Of a DNA stretch of 64,000 bases, positions 17,747 through 30,518 are shown piece by piece. How positions within the stretch are numbered: the first letter of the stretch is position 1; the number at the start of each line of letters is the position of its first letter. Position numbers and translations under genes: made by a program. The DNA is from Mortierella sp. BCC40632 (Eukaryota > Mortierellomycota > Mortierellomycetes > Mortierellales > Mortierellaceae), in NCBI GenBank assembly GCA_011634665.1, contig WAEK01000004.1:2237501-2301500 (forward strand), read 5' to 3'. Below the pieces are notes generated by a model. That model saw nothing but the letters and a program-made list of their open reading frames with translations. It was not told the origin of the DNA and ran no database searches.

Positions 17747-20700
17747 ATGGACCCACTCAAGCGTTCTGTAAGGATTATGAATCACCCCGTATTCAATCCA
17801 TCACCTGCAGCAATGATTCCTTGATGGACCTCGTCCATCCTATCCTAATTCAATCCTTCGCATCGTTCGCCACAACAATAGATCTCAAAGCTCAAACCGC
17901 CATCGACCTTTGCTCGGACGAATTCTTCATCAGAACTCTCAACAGTAATGGCCCTGGCAGCCGCCTTCAACAAAACTGAGAATATCCCTAATGGTGGTGC
18001 ACATGGTAGTTCAGGATCGACCGCATTGTCATCCACAAAACCCTCTGCAACACCGACTCATGCTGTGGTGGATAGACATTTGCTCACCCTTGAGATGCTC
18101 GAGGTTCCTCAGAAGCCTGTCTCGGGCATGAAGCGCAAGGCTGAGGAACTCTCGCGGGACAAACACCAACGTCCACAGCCAACGCGCCCACAAGCGCTAG
18201 CACCCCGAGGAACCATTAATGCTGGACGCAACATTCCACCAGTAACATCAAATGCCCTATCATCAAAGGCATCACAGCCATCAAACAACATTCAAAAGCC
18301 CACAAGACCTCCACCAAGGCAGCCAAGGACTGTCATGACTACTACACGTTCAGGACCAGCAACTGCTTCTTCTAAACCTCTACCAACCAGAACAGCAATA
18401 GTGCCAAATGACCGACAGAAAGTTAGCCCAAGAGCAACATCAGTAGCCACACGAAAAGGTGCCACACCAACTCAAGGTCTTCCAGAACGCAGGACAGCCC
18501 ATATTCCTGCCAGTAAAACGGGTGAGAACAAAGATAAAGAGACGATAGGCTTGGCAACTGAGTCGCCAATAAGTTCAACAGAGCTTTTGAGTGCTCTTGA
18601 AATCCCCAAGAAAAAAAAGAGAGCGGCATGGGACACCAAGGGTCGGCTACAGGATATGGAAGAGATAACAGGCGCACTTCATGGACTCCTATCAAAATCT
18701 GTAAACAGTATGAACGGCATGACGAACAAGCTCGAATTGAATGAGAGCAAAAGTAAGTGTCCTATTCCATGGGAGAGATGAGAGCTGGACTGAAGGGATG
18801 CCCTTTGGATGATCCTTTTTTCTTTTCTTTTTCTTTAAAGGTTGTGATAACTGATGTCGTGTGATATTTGTTCACTTGTAGTCATGGAACTCCAAAACTT
18901 TCGCGAGAACCTCGAAGGAAAAGTGGCCGACAAAGAGTCCGAGTACCATGTTATTTGTCAAAAGATGTCAGTCGCCCAAAACGATCTTCAGGTATCTTCA
19001 GACAAAGAAAGGAGAGCTGGATAGCAGAATCAAAAGGATACCCCGATCTGCTCTATTGTTCATCATGGATTATTCACCAAGCAACCACCTAAACCGTTTT
19101 TTTTTTTTTTGGTCAAAACACAATTAGATTACAGCGCGAAAGAACGCGGACGAAATTAGGTCAATTCAGACACAGAATGCCCTGGAGAAAGAACACACAC
19201 ATCTGTTGGAAGCGCAGATCCAGCAAGATTTGGATAGTGCAAAGTCGAAATTACGTTTGGCAACCTCACAGTTGAACCACCAGACGGAGGAAAATGCAGC
19301 TCTCCGAGGCACCATCTCGACACAGTCTTCTCTTCGTCTTGCATTCGAGAGTGACAACCGAGCATTGATGCTAAAAATCGAGGTATAGACCCTTTTTTTT
19401 TTGGGGGGGCAGGAGTTCGACTTTGCCACCTCCATGATGTCCACTAACATGGAAATTGACTTATTTTTTTTTTTTTTTTTTTTTTTTGCCGCACTAGCAA
19501 ACGGGAGGAACTTTGTCCAACAGGGAGAAAACGCTACGATCTCTAGAGCATGAACTTGTCGATACGGAGGCTATTGTAAGGAACTTGGAGCAAAAGATCA
19601 GAGGTGACGAGGCTGTACGTCGAAAGCTTTACCACTCTATTATGGATTTAAAGGGCAATGTCCGTGTTTATGCTCGAGTACGACCTCTGGCCTCCGATCT
19701 TAATATGAACGCTCCAGTAACGACAATCCACTATCCCGACCAAGAGGGACGTGAAATTGAGATTACTTCACCCACCTCAACTCAACCACCGCTCTCGATA
19801 AGCTCAGGATCTTCAACTTTTGGGGTTTCTCGGAATAGAGGTCTACCGACGTCTGGGGGCGCATCATCAACATCACCCAGAAAGATGTACCCGTTTAAAT
19901 TGGACAAGGTGTTTGGACCGATGGCCACCCAACAGAACGTTTATGAGGAAATTCAGCCGTTAGTCCAGTCTGCGATGGACGGAGTCAATGTCTGCGTTTT
20001 TACATATGGGCAAAAAGGCAGTGGCAAAACCCATTCCCTCGTCTGTTCAGGAGAAAAGCGCGATATCATCAATGGTCTTTCAGGCCCTACGCCGTCATTC
20101 AACAGCCAGATACGTACTCAATCGGACGGGGTATTGCCTCAGGCCATTCTTGAGATCCTTCAGTCAAGTAGGGATATGGAAACCAGAGGTGTTTGTACAA
20201 TGACAGTCGAGGCACGCTTCATGCGGATTCATGATCAGTACCAGGGCAAAGATGTCGAGACAATCCACGACCTGTTGACATCTCCTGATGGTAGAAACTC
20301 AGGACGGGATGAACCGGTTGAAGTCGGGATTGGGCAAAGCGGAAAGGTTGAGATCGTAGGAGCTACAGTGATGAAGCTAACAAATGCAGAGGATATTGAA
20401 GTATTGTTGAAGTCAACTGCAAGACCATGCTCCTCTGAATCGAGTGATCCGAAAGGTGTGGAGCACCAGTGCAGGGGATGTCACAGGTATGAAAGAGAGA
20501 GAGAAGAAAGGGAAAAGAAAAAAAAATCTATTGGCATTTGTTAGTTTGCTAACAAGTGCGCCCTATCAAAATCTCTTCCTCTCTCTCGTCTCCTTGGCGA
20601 GATTTAAACACTAGCATCTACTCGTTCCGGATAATCCGAAAAAGCCTGGTGGCCGATGAAACAACCGAGGGATCGCTCTGGTTTGTTGATCTAGGCAGCT

Positions 20701-20964
20701 CTGGCCAACCCTCTACCGTATCCCCGCCAGCCGTGGGCAGTGCCGGCTCTGGAACAGGGTTTGGCATCCCAAGACCCACAGCATCTTCAAACACACAAGG
20801 TCCAGACCAGAACAAGGGATTGACCGCACTTAAAGAAGTGCTCGCCGCGATTGCAAGGAAAGAAACGCCGATTCCATATCGTGCCTCAAAGGTACACATG
20901 TCCAGATCTGATAGCCAGAATGCGATGGGTTGGGTGTTGGAGAAGGGAGAGGAGAAAAAAAAAG

Positions 20965-21003
<39 letters not shown>

Positions 21004-21509
21004 AAAGAATCTACTTCCAGTTTTTGTTTACAGACATCTAAGGTTCTCCATCGCTCATTGTCTAACAACTTTCTTTTGTTTCTATTTCAACCTTGTTTGT
21101 CACTTCTCACGCGTCTGACCGGATCGCCAATGTGTCTTGCCAACTTTGATACCCTTTCTACAACAATCTCCATTGCCCGACGGCGTCCTAAAAAAAGTTG
21201 ACCCATGTGCTCCAGCCGATCCTTGGGCGACACAGCCTGTGTAAAGCCTTGTTTTTGATCACGCTGTCACCGCTGGAGAGCGATTTCGAGGAGATGCTGG
21301 CGTCGCTTCGGTTTGGAACTCAAGTCAACTCATGTGTGATTACGGCAGGCGCAACAGGGCTGACCACTGTTTCTGCAGCGCCAACAGTGACGAAAAGACA
21401 CATGGGAACGAGTTTGAATAACGTTGGAAACCAAAGCCTATTCAATGGCGCTGCATGGTCAAGTAGCGCCAACAACAACAGTAGTAGCCACAGCAACGGT
21501 GGGGGGTAG
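17747..21509 (+). CDS. Kinesin-14 (C-terminal motor, Kar3/Ncd type) with degenerate ATPase motifs
   Basis: Minus-end-type spindle kinesin architecture: basic Ser/Pro-rich tail (residues about 1-290), coiled coil (about 300-465), then neck and motor starting at GNVRVYARVRP (about 471). Exons: 17747-17767, 17882-18752, 18882-18991, 19128-19382, 19498-20486, 20615-20891, 21198-21509; all phases agree, 944 residues. The start MDPLKRS-ISKLKPP comes from a 21-nt first exon. Motor landmarks are altered. The P-loop reads GQKGSGKT (usually GQTGSGKT), the switch I NxxSSRSH cannot be found before IYSFRII, and switch II DLAGSE reads DLGSSG. The last part (SKLTHVLQPILGRHSL, LSPLESDFEEMLASLRFGTQVNSC) is good kinesin-14. 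The segment 20405-20486 is uncertain: the +1 frame gives a more kinesin-like reading, but only frame 0 fits the splice phase. It may be a non-catalytic Vik1/Cik1-like partner. Confidence 0.83.
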
Positions 21510-24500
21510 ACCCGCATAGAAAACATGCAACCGATCTGTACCAAAAGATTTTTTCCCTTCCCTTTTGTCCTTTGTATTCTTTGAGGTTGTTCCCGCGCTC
21601 TCATCTAGATGGGGAAATGAGGAGCACGGGGACAGAAGTCAAGGACGAGAAATAGGCGAATGGAGTGAACATGTGTGGATTTTTGCGAGACATGATAGGC
21701 ACCATCTACAATTTCATTTGGAGGGAGAAGAACGCGCAGCTTCTGGATAGGGTGGGCTAATGTAGCCTCTCTCGAAAGCATACGCGCAAAAAGATTGGAC
21801 CATGTGGAGTTTATTGAATGCTCTGGGAGGCAAAGGGGAGAGGGAGGCTAACAGGTACTGCTGCCCCATGCTCTTCTTCTTCAAAGGATCGGTGCCCATG
21901 GACAGGGTATTCGCTTCACTTGTCATTCTAGGGAGGTTTAGGGGGAGAGGGAAGTGGACTGTGTCCTACGAGCGGAAGTGCCGCGGTAGATACTGTAGGT
22001 GTAAGGAGGGCTCAAGAAGGGACAGGTCGGGACGTAGTTGGTGTACACAAAAGTAAACGCCATGGGAATCTGAGGGTCCCGAGGCGGCTTTTTTTTAACA
22101 GTCCAGTCATGGCGCCTTTGGTATCCGTTGAAGAGTACACAATTCTAACTCTCACAGTGTTACGTCCAAACGTCGAGAGAGCGACCAACTAGTCTGTTTG
22201 GAGACGTGTCTCGTAATTCAGGAACAAATTTAGTCAGTCGAGAAAAAGGCCAAATCCGTCCCTTTTTTCTCGTCTCTCTCATCTCTTTCCTTTTTATCCA
22301 CGGAGATCACAGAGTACAAAAGAGTTGGTGTCGAGGTGTCGAGGGACTACTTGATTTAGGAGGTCAAGATTGATCTGGATGCAATAGTCGTTGGGTCCCT
22401 GTTTTTTCTTTTCTTCTCTTTTCTTTCAACATGACACGGTCAATGCTCACCCCTCCCCTTCCTGCCCACAAGTCATCGCAGCTCTTCTCACACATCTCTC
22501 CTCGTTTCCCCATACTTTACCCCCAGTCTCTGCCCTCTCCCGTACATTAACACACATACACATTCCGCCACTCCTCTTCGAAACATCAACAAATGGACTG
22601 AAAAAAAAGAAAAAGAAAAAGAGCTGTGTCCGATGGGGTGGGCTTTGCATAAAGATCAGTGATAGGCTGGGGACTGGACCTTCGTGTACCTGTTGTTCAT
22701 GCATGTGCACAAGAGATAGGCTGGAGTTTTGTGTCCAATTCGGGAGAGAAGGTGCAGGAGGGACAAGTGACTTTTACCATGTGTGTGTGTGTGTGTGCTG
22801 GAGAGGAGCGTGGGTGTGGTCGCTTCGCAGAGCGCTGTACTATGACGGAGATGAAGACAGATGATGTAGCCAATTTAAAGAGAGAGAGAGAGTGCGGAGA
22901 AAAAAAGGAGGGAGGGAAGCATGATGCCTGCTAGTCAACCGCTATTTTGAAGAGGCTCTTCAAGGAACCCAGTTTTTAGTGGGTGCCGACACCTGCCAAT
23001 TTTACTACCACCAAAAGAAAGGTATATTCCTTTCCCAGGGACAAGCATCAAGATTGATAGCAAAGAAAGGATCGGAAAAGGGGCAAAAGTGAGTATGTAC
23101 AATGGACGCAAAGAATCAAAGCACAACAGATACCTTTGTCAGGATCTCGGTAGCCATGGGACGGCATGAAGTGCATATTTCTTTTCACTTTAGTACTTTC
23201 TTCATTGTCACCCCTTCTTCCTCCATGCGCATGGAGTGGTGAAAAGGTGGTGTTGGTTGTAGCCGCTCAGCCAACTCCTAACCGAGAACGGGCCACGTTT
23301 GTCCAGATGTTTCCTGCCATTTGATTCTGGACTCTCCTTCTCTCTTTTGATCCCTCGCTTATTTTGACCCTCACCTCTCCTTTCTTGAGGACTATATCCG
23401 TCGCGACCATGGCAGATTAGTTCAGCTTTTGAGAGAATCAATCAAGCACAATCTTACAAACGAATAAAAAAAAAAATAAGAGGCGCGCCAATGCAATATG
23501 ATAATCTCTTTTTTAGCCTTTGTTTGTCACAGTAATATGTATTGCCTTTTTGTAGTGCTCCATCGCTCTATCTTTTCTCCAGATGGGACACACATGCATC
23601 CAAGTTGAGTAAGGGGAGAGGGAAAAAGAGGATTGAGTGATAGACGTGGGCCTTTGTGGCAGGGCTCTGTCAAAGAGAGAGAGAGAGAGAGATAGAGAGG
23701 CGCAAGGACCCTACTTGCACCGCACCTTTGGCCACACGCACGACTCTTTGGATGTAGGTCACCATGGGGCCCTTGGACCAGACCACCCCGTTAGTTTGTT
23801 GACATTCGCCTTTTTGTCAATCTTTACTGCTCCATCAGGAAGATGTCCCCGGAATGATGATGAGGCTAGACTTTCTTGGACACTTGAGCGAAACTTGTGT
23901 TCACCACGCACTTCCTCTCACTCTCTCACTCTCACTCTCATTCTTTCCTTTCGAGCCCTCCTAATCACCGAGTGCCCAGTCAATCGTCTGATCGGACGGA
24001 GCAAACAGGCAGACAAGGCGCATCCGATGTTTCCGTCCGACGGATCATATCACCCGTCGCCCTTCATTCATGGCTCTTTCCTCCCTCTTCACTCCTCTTG
24101 TCTCTCTCCCTCTCACACACATACTCTCTCTTTCCAACCTCTCCTCATAGACTACTCCATGCCCCCAGCAGCCCCCGCCCTTGGCTCCCTCAACTAAAAC
24201 AGGGCGACATCATGCTACATCCGCGACGGCCCCGTGCCGCCTACATCATCCGCCAGTGCTCTCATTTTGTGTTCGAAAAGAGAGTTCCTGTGAGGAGGAG
24301 GAGAGGCTATACACGCACAACACAATCCCATGCTTGGCGGTAGAAAGTAGAGCGAGTGCGCGAGAAAAAGAGTGGAGGTTTGGGTGGCACAGTAAGAGCG
24401 AGTAGCCTGTCAACGTAACCCGCGGCAGCGACAAACAATAAAACAACAACACAACACACAGCGACAGCAACGACGGCGATGCTGACAAGGATGGAGTCGG

Positions 24501-24663
24501 ATGACGGGATAACTGGGACTCCGCGGACCGTCGGTGTTCATGTGTCTGTGCCGCCTAGGATATGACGATGCTGACCTGACGATCGGCGAGGTAAAACAAG
24601 GCAAGGCAAGGTAAGGAAGCAAGGCGGGGTGTACTTGGCTTGACAGCCTTTTTTTCAGGAACA
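21510..24663. other. Gene-poor interval with microsatellites
   Basis: No protein family, tRNA or retroelement could be supported on either strand over about 3.1 kb. Visible features are low complexity: a GT repeat at 22781-22797, AG repeats near 22880 and 23670-23690, and CT-rich DNA around 23915-24110. Open frames here have no domain-like sequence. Confidence 0.55.
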
Positions 24664-24671
24664 TATAAAAA
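24664..24671 (+). promoter_or_regulatory. TATA box of the Ppn2-like gene
   Basis: TATAAAAA, followed from 24751 to 24787 by a CT repeat. There is no ATG between this box and the chosen start at 25158, which supports both the promoter and the start call. Confidence 0.55.
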
Positions 24672-24753
24672 GGAACAGCCCACCCGCCGTCAGTGACCCG
24701 ACAACTCTCTTGTTTTCCGCTCTCTTTCGCTCTCTCATTTTCTTTCTCTTTTT

Positions 24754-24786
<33 letters not shown>

Positions 24787-25157
24787 CCCTCAGTCGCGTG
24801 TGTATCTGGACTCTCTCCTTCTCAACTCTTCCTTTCTCTCTTCCCGTTTGCAGCAATCAGGCGAATCAACTTCGGCTCTGCCATTCCATCCACGTTCAAC
24901 CACATCCCCTGAATTTGATCAAATCATCATCGCTTTGACCGCTTTTCCCTACCCCTTTCACTCTTTTGCATCTCAAATCAGCACGCGTCATCTTCAGAAT
25001 CTCTCACCCTTTCTTTCCTCACTCGGACCCACAGAACCCTTATTCCAAGCTGGCGGCCTCTACTCGTAATAACTACGGCTCGGTCCCTTCGCTCCCTACT
25101 CCTGCCCTGGCCTCGTCCAGGTCGCAGAGGGGGAGCCTTGCGGCAAAGGGCCTTCAT

Positions 25158-26585
25158 ATGTCTTCATCACGGAAGGTGCTAGTGACACTCGGCTCTGTCG
25201 TTGTTCTTGCCCTCTGCTCGACGGCTCTCATCTTGGACGGCTCCTTGCTCTCGGCCTCGTCGTCACCCTCCGCCTTAGACGCTAATCTTTCTACTCTTGG
25301 CAATGCCATGGATGATGTACCCCTGCCAATATCGCGGCTGCAGTCGCACACGGACCCCAATGTGGCCTCTTCTGTGCCTGGAGCAGTCACCCAGGACAAG
25401 ATCATCAAAGCTGTGAAGCAGCCCGATACCCCACCCGAGTCGCTCCCCTCGGACCCCTACGCCTACTACATCTACCAGCGCACCCTTGAGATCCCCAGAG
25501 ACCACTTTTACAACGACGTAACTCAATCCATTGACGAATTGGACCGGAATCCTGCCCTCAACGAGGAAGTTCTAGACGAAGCCGAGTTGTCCAATCGACG
25601 GAAACGTGCGGATGCGCGTAGGAGAAGGACCATTATCATTGGCGACATCCATGGCCATCTCTTAGGCTTGAACCGATTCCTGCGTCGCGCCCAGTACGAC
25701 TCACAGCGGGACATCGTAGTTCTTGCCGGTGATATCATTGCAAAGGGTAATCAGTCGACGGCCGTTATCGACAGGGCCCGAGCGATTGGAGCCAAGTGTG
25801 TCCGTGGAAACCATGACGACAAGGTCATCCGTTGGCGTGGCTTCCTCGACTCGCTTTCGGAGCCTCAACTTGAGGCGCTGGAGCAAAACGACTTTGATTA
25901 CGAGCATGACGAAGATCTTGCACAACACCTTCAAGAAGAACAGATCAAATTGGATGGCGAGCAGGTCATCCCGGACGACACTATCCTTGACTTTGAAGGA
26001 CTCGTACAAGAGAATGATCTTGACATGGTCAACTTTGGTGATGTCAACTCTGACCCCCAGAGCATGAGAAAGCACCAAAAGCGCAAGAGGACTAAGCGGA
26101 ATCGGCTTCGCGTCCCATCTGACCTTGACCGCAAGTCAGAGCACTATCGGATTGCAAAGTCTTTGTCTAGGGCCCAGTACAAATATTTGCTGGACTGCCC
26201 ACTGATTTTGACGCTCCCACACCAGCTCTCCGTTCATAACGTTCCAATTCATGTAGTCCATGCTGGCATTGACCCACTGAAGAGCATTCAGAGCCAAAAG
26301 CCATGGGTGCTTGAGAACATTCGCAATGTCCTTAAGGATGGTACTCCTTCAAGAAAAAAGGACAAGGGCCAGGCCTGGACGACCGTCTTCAATCGAATGC
26401 ACAACAAGCGGTCGCCTGCCAAGCGGGATTTCTTGATGGTCTATGGGCACGACGCTGGTCGGGCCTTGAACAAGAAGCGATGGTCCATTGGGTTAGACAC
26501 GGGATGCGTTTACGGCCGACACTTGACTGGATATGTGGCCGAGACGGGTGAGGTCCTTTCATCTCCTTGTCCTGTGGGCTTCTAA
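25158..26585 (+). CDS. Ppn2-like calcineurin-family metallophosphoesterase (putative endopolyphosphatase)
   Basis: Single-exon gene of 475 residues. After a short N-terminus there is one hydrophobic anchor (residues about 6-27, VLVTLGSVVVLALCSTALIL), a Ser/Pro-rich linker, and a PPP-type metal-binding fold: GDIHGH (about 162), GDIIAKG, GNHDD, HAG (VVHAGIDP) and GHDAGR near the end, giving the usual metal ligands. The pattern matches the yeast vacuolar polyphosphatase Ppn2; polyphosphate as substrate is inferred from that family. An acidic then lysine-rich insert (about residues 240-315) separates the two motif halves. The frame stays open for 64 codons upstream of the chosen ATG, without another ATG. 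Those residues (for example NNYGSVPSLPTPALAS) look possibly coding, so an upstream exon or a non-AUG start is possible. Confidence 0.85.
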   Translation: MSSSRKVLVTLGSVVVLALCSTALILDGSLLSASSSPSALDANLSTLGNAMDDVPLPISRLQSHTDPNVASSVPGAVTQDKIIKAVKQPDTPPESLPSDPYAYYIYQRTLEIPRDHFYNDVTQSIDELDRNPALNEEVLDEAELSNRRKRADARRRRTIIIGDIHGHLLGLNRFLRRAQYDSQRDIVVLAGDIIAKGNQSTAVIDRARAIGAKCVRGNHDDKVIRWRGFLDSLSEPQLEALEQNDFDYEHDEDLAQHLQEEQIKLDGEQVIPDDTILDFEGLVQENDLDMVNFGDVNSDPQSMRKHQKRKRTKRNRLRVPSDLDRKSEHYRIAKSLSRAQYKYLLDCPLILTLPHQLSVHNVPIHVVHAGIDPLKSIQSQKPWVLENIRNVLKDGTPSRKKDKGQAWTTVFNRMHNKRSPAKRDFLMVYGHDAGRALNKKRWSIGLDTGCVYGRHLTGYVAETGEVLSSPCPVGF

Positions 26586-29500
26586 ACAGCTCTCACAAGG
26601 GAGGAGAAAAAGAAAACAAAACCACATTGTCCTCGATGGCTTGCTCGATGCTTGATGCTCGATACTCCGCCCATCTCCGCCCAAGTTGTTTCTCTTTTCT
26701 TTCCACCTTTCTCTCTCTCTCTCTATTAGTATGTGTGCACGAGATGGTACAAAGCATACTTCTTTTTCTCTTTTTCTCTTTCCAGCAATCCACCAACTCC
26801 TTTGTCTCGACTCTGCATTATAGTCGCTTTAGCATTTTTCATCCGATCCCACAGGCGCTTCGGCGCCTGGATTGCTAGTCCAATACACACACACCCATCC
26901 CTCTCCTTCCATCTTCCTCTTTTCCTCCTCTTCCTCCTCTTCCTCTTCCTCATTGCATTTCTTAGATTCCTTCAAAAAAAAATCTCCAGCTCCCCTCTCT
27001 TTTCGCAAATAAACGAAGAAAAAAGCAGTATACCACGAACAAAGAACTAAACTAGTAGGCTTTTTTTTTTTTACTCATGTGAGAATGAAAAAGCGAAAGA
27101 GCTATTCAACGCAGTAACGTGGCTTCGAGAGGAGAGGGGGTGAAAAAGCACGCACAGCATATAGAAATGAAAGAAAGAAAACGTGTTCGGTGGTGTACAA
27201 GTGGATGTAGTGAAGTCATTCCGCTCCTTTCCAGTCATTTGCGCTCTCCTTTTTTTTTTTTTTCCCCCTCCCTCCCCTCCTCTATCTTCTCGCTTCATCT
27301 ATTTTTTTTTTTTTTTTTTCCTTTCCATCTACCAGATTCTATATGACCAAATAGGCCTTTTTTGCTGCCACCAGGGCTGGGTAAACAGCGACATAAAATG
27401 GGCGGGAGAGTGATGCATGATGGGGAGAGTGTTATGCAACACGATAGTTTAAACGGACGAGCTGCAGGAGTCCATATTTTCGCTACAAGTGTGACAAGTG
27501 TTTGTGTGTGAATGTGTGAATGTGTAATGTGGGGTATTGTGGACGGACGTGGTGCACATCCACAACACACACACACACACACGCACACACACGCAGGCAT
27601 AATACACACACAGGCAGGCACTCTCTCCTCCTGCCTACCTCAACCTTGGAGATGGCTTGTGTTTGGGGAGAAGTCAAAACGGGATAAGGTTCGGCGGTAA
27701 CCCTTTGCCCCCTCTCTGATTTGAGTTTGGTCATCACCGCACCTGGCTGGCAATTGGACGAAATCAATATCCCGTTCCTGAACCAGGTATCTCTTATCTG
27801 TGGGTTCGCCGTGGATGAGACTCAGTCTGGTACTAGACTTTTGGTCGACCCAAAAGGCCAACTTATTGCTATGGAGGTGCTACTCTAGCCATAATTACTA
27901 CGACATGGTAGGGGAAAAGGAATAGGGAGCTTGCGGTGTCAACACACTAGTCTCTAAGTTTACCATGGCCAGGCCCCCTCCCTTCCTTCATTCTCGGGCT
28001 TCCATCCTTTCCTAAAACGATATCTTAGCCATGCTTTGTACATGACTAGCCCATGTTACTTATTTCCTCTACTTGACCACATCCCATAGTATTCACAAAG
28101 TATGCTCCCGTCCCTTGCCTTTTGACATAAAGGCGCTCACATCGTCCTTAATTGGCTACGTCTCGTTGCTTATTAGCCTAGGGAAAGAAAACGGAAACGG
28201 GAGATAGAGAGAAAGAGGAGCACTCGTAGTAAAATATTCTACGCCTCGTCGCTTATACTCTTCATCAAAAAGTGAAGAGAGAGAGGGAGAGAGAAACTCC
28301 CGAATCTATTCTAAAATGCGTACAAGTAGATAGTTCTGCCAAAGTATGTACCCCTCAACCCCTCAAGCCTCTCAACTCCCCCTGTAGAAACCTGAATGAT
28401 AGTGTGAGCACTGACCTTTACAGAGATAGGGACTTGTTGGTCTTTATCACTAAACTGCAGAACCTCGCGCAGAAAAAAACTCTAGCCCTTCATATTACAT
28501 GACTCGCTCCGCTTTGCTCTGTCGACAGTCGACTTAATTTCTGGGTTTCTTTTTTTCTTCCCTTTTGGGTTTTTCAGAGGTTCACTTGTTGACCCCCAGT
28601 TTTTTTTTATCCTTTTTCCCTTTTGCCTAGAGAAGTCTATCACTTTTTTGCTCCTTTCCTTTCTCTGCTCATTCTTTATCCTCAACTTCCTCGGAACCGT
28701 ATTTCTGCGGGGTCTTCGTGCAGCGCCTTTTTTTTTGGCCATCATGAGAGCATCACGCCGTAGAAGAAAATCTCAGTACAATTAATGATTGTTAGAGGGA
28801 TCCCTCTCCCACTGATAGCTACCCTTGCATGATCGATAGGTCAAACATAGGTTCTACAGGCGACCTCCATTTTTTAACGCTCGTTTGGATCTGCACGAAC
28901 ACTCATTTCATCCCGCCGCTTGACTTTCTCAATATCTGAGTGAGTAAGTGAGCTCTTGAGTGGGAGGGATTCAGGTAGGTCGAAAAAAGGATCTAGCGTG
29001 ATGCATGAACGCCTTCTCGGAAACACATGTATCGATTTTTCTTTCTTTCTTGTCAACCTTTCTTGGGCCATAGGGGGGGGGGGATGAAGCCAAGAGGAGG
29101 ACAATATTCTCAGTTAGATTTTATGCCGTTTTGCCTCTCAGACATTCTTTTTTGGTCCCTGATATTCGAGTCCGAGACCCTTGCGTGATGCTCAGGGCAA
29201 GAAAGCCGTTGGACAAATCGAGGCTAAAGTGGTTGATTGGATAACACGATCATGTTTGTCATGCGCTGATAGTGGGAAAATTGATAGGATCCAGTGCGGT
29301 GGAGGAAGAGAGAGCGAGAGCGAGAGCGAGTGAAAGAGGAGAAAACCCCCCCCCTTCGGGTACGACTTCACGAAACCTGGTCGGGTCTGAGTGGGTTCGA
29401 GAGCATGTTTCCAACGGAAGTCTTGAGAACACAGCATGTGGGAGAAAGACCCCATAGATTTTTACCACAAGTCTCAGTTCTCCAACATTATCAAGAAGAC

Positions 29501-30483
29501 GAGGGGCGTATAGGAGAATTCCCAAGGAAAGCCAATGGGGAGGAGGTTAAGGTAAACCAGGAATGGTATCCGATCAATGGCTGCTCGAGCGGGATGTGGC
29601 TTTAACCACACTTACGCTAATAAAGGTCAGCTCATTCCGGTCCTTTGGCATACCCTTGGTTGTCGATTATCAGCTATCAGCTAAACGATGAAAGTATTTT
29701 AGTGATTTGGCGCCGCACTTAATCCGATCATTAGGGCCGGTGTGTAGTTTGGAAGGTAATAATCCAAGAGCCTCAACCTTTAGCATTGTGCAAGGATGTT
29801 GAATCTGGAGGGATCTGCAAAATAGGAGGTAAAAGGGGTCCATGGCGGCAGTTGAAAACCATAGGATCAAAGCGCTGGATCCAAGATGATTTGATAGTCC
29901 TTGTCACAGTGTTCTGACGAACTTTGCAGAGGGATACAGCCCCAAATTAACCTGACCGCTACCAAAAAAAAGGTAGATGCTCTGGACAAAAGCGGCAAAT
30001 GAAGAGAGGGAACCTTGAATGTGGCACTGCTCATTTCGGATTGAGAGTACTGGTGTGTTGATCTTCAATTCAAAGTCCTATCCTGCCATCCTCATCGGGC
30101 CTTTGCCTCCTTCTACGTTCTGTCAAGATGCCGAGGCAAGCCCAGCTTCAGCCTTCCTTCCGCACTAACTTGTTGGTTCACAACTTACATCCTCATCCTC
30201 GTTACTCTTCTCCTCATCCTCAATAACCCTATGGAGAACAGGATTCTAGAGTTCTTGAGAGCACTAGTGAGCATCTAGATTCTGGAACGCTCGGCTCGCC
30301 GCGAGGTACCTAGAACAATGTACCCACAGTTCAAGGTTGTATTGCAGTCGGATGCATTGAGGGATGGAGAACTTTACCTGTGGAAGTTTGGAGAAAAGTA
30401 AGGAGGGCAAAAAAAAAGAAAAAAAAAAGGGAAACGTTAAGGGTAGAGTTGGCGTTAACATTCAGACGAGTGCTCCGTTGTTT

Positions 30484-30518
<35 letters not shown>

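Noticed and set aside
22391..22864. 157-residue plus-strand frame
   Set aside because: Low-complexity leader plus a GT microsatellite; no start context, intron pattern or known domain.
28482..28745. 87-residue Lys/Arg-rich minus-strand frame
   Set aside because: Arises from T-rich DNA on the plus strand; no similarity to a ribosomal or nucleolar protein that I can recognise.
29360..29420. Possible second tRNA because of a GGGTTCGAGA-like T-loop
   Set aside because: No matching acceptor, D or anticodon stems could be formed around it.
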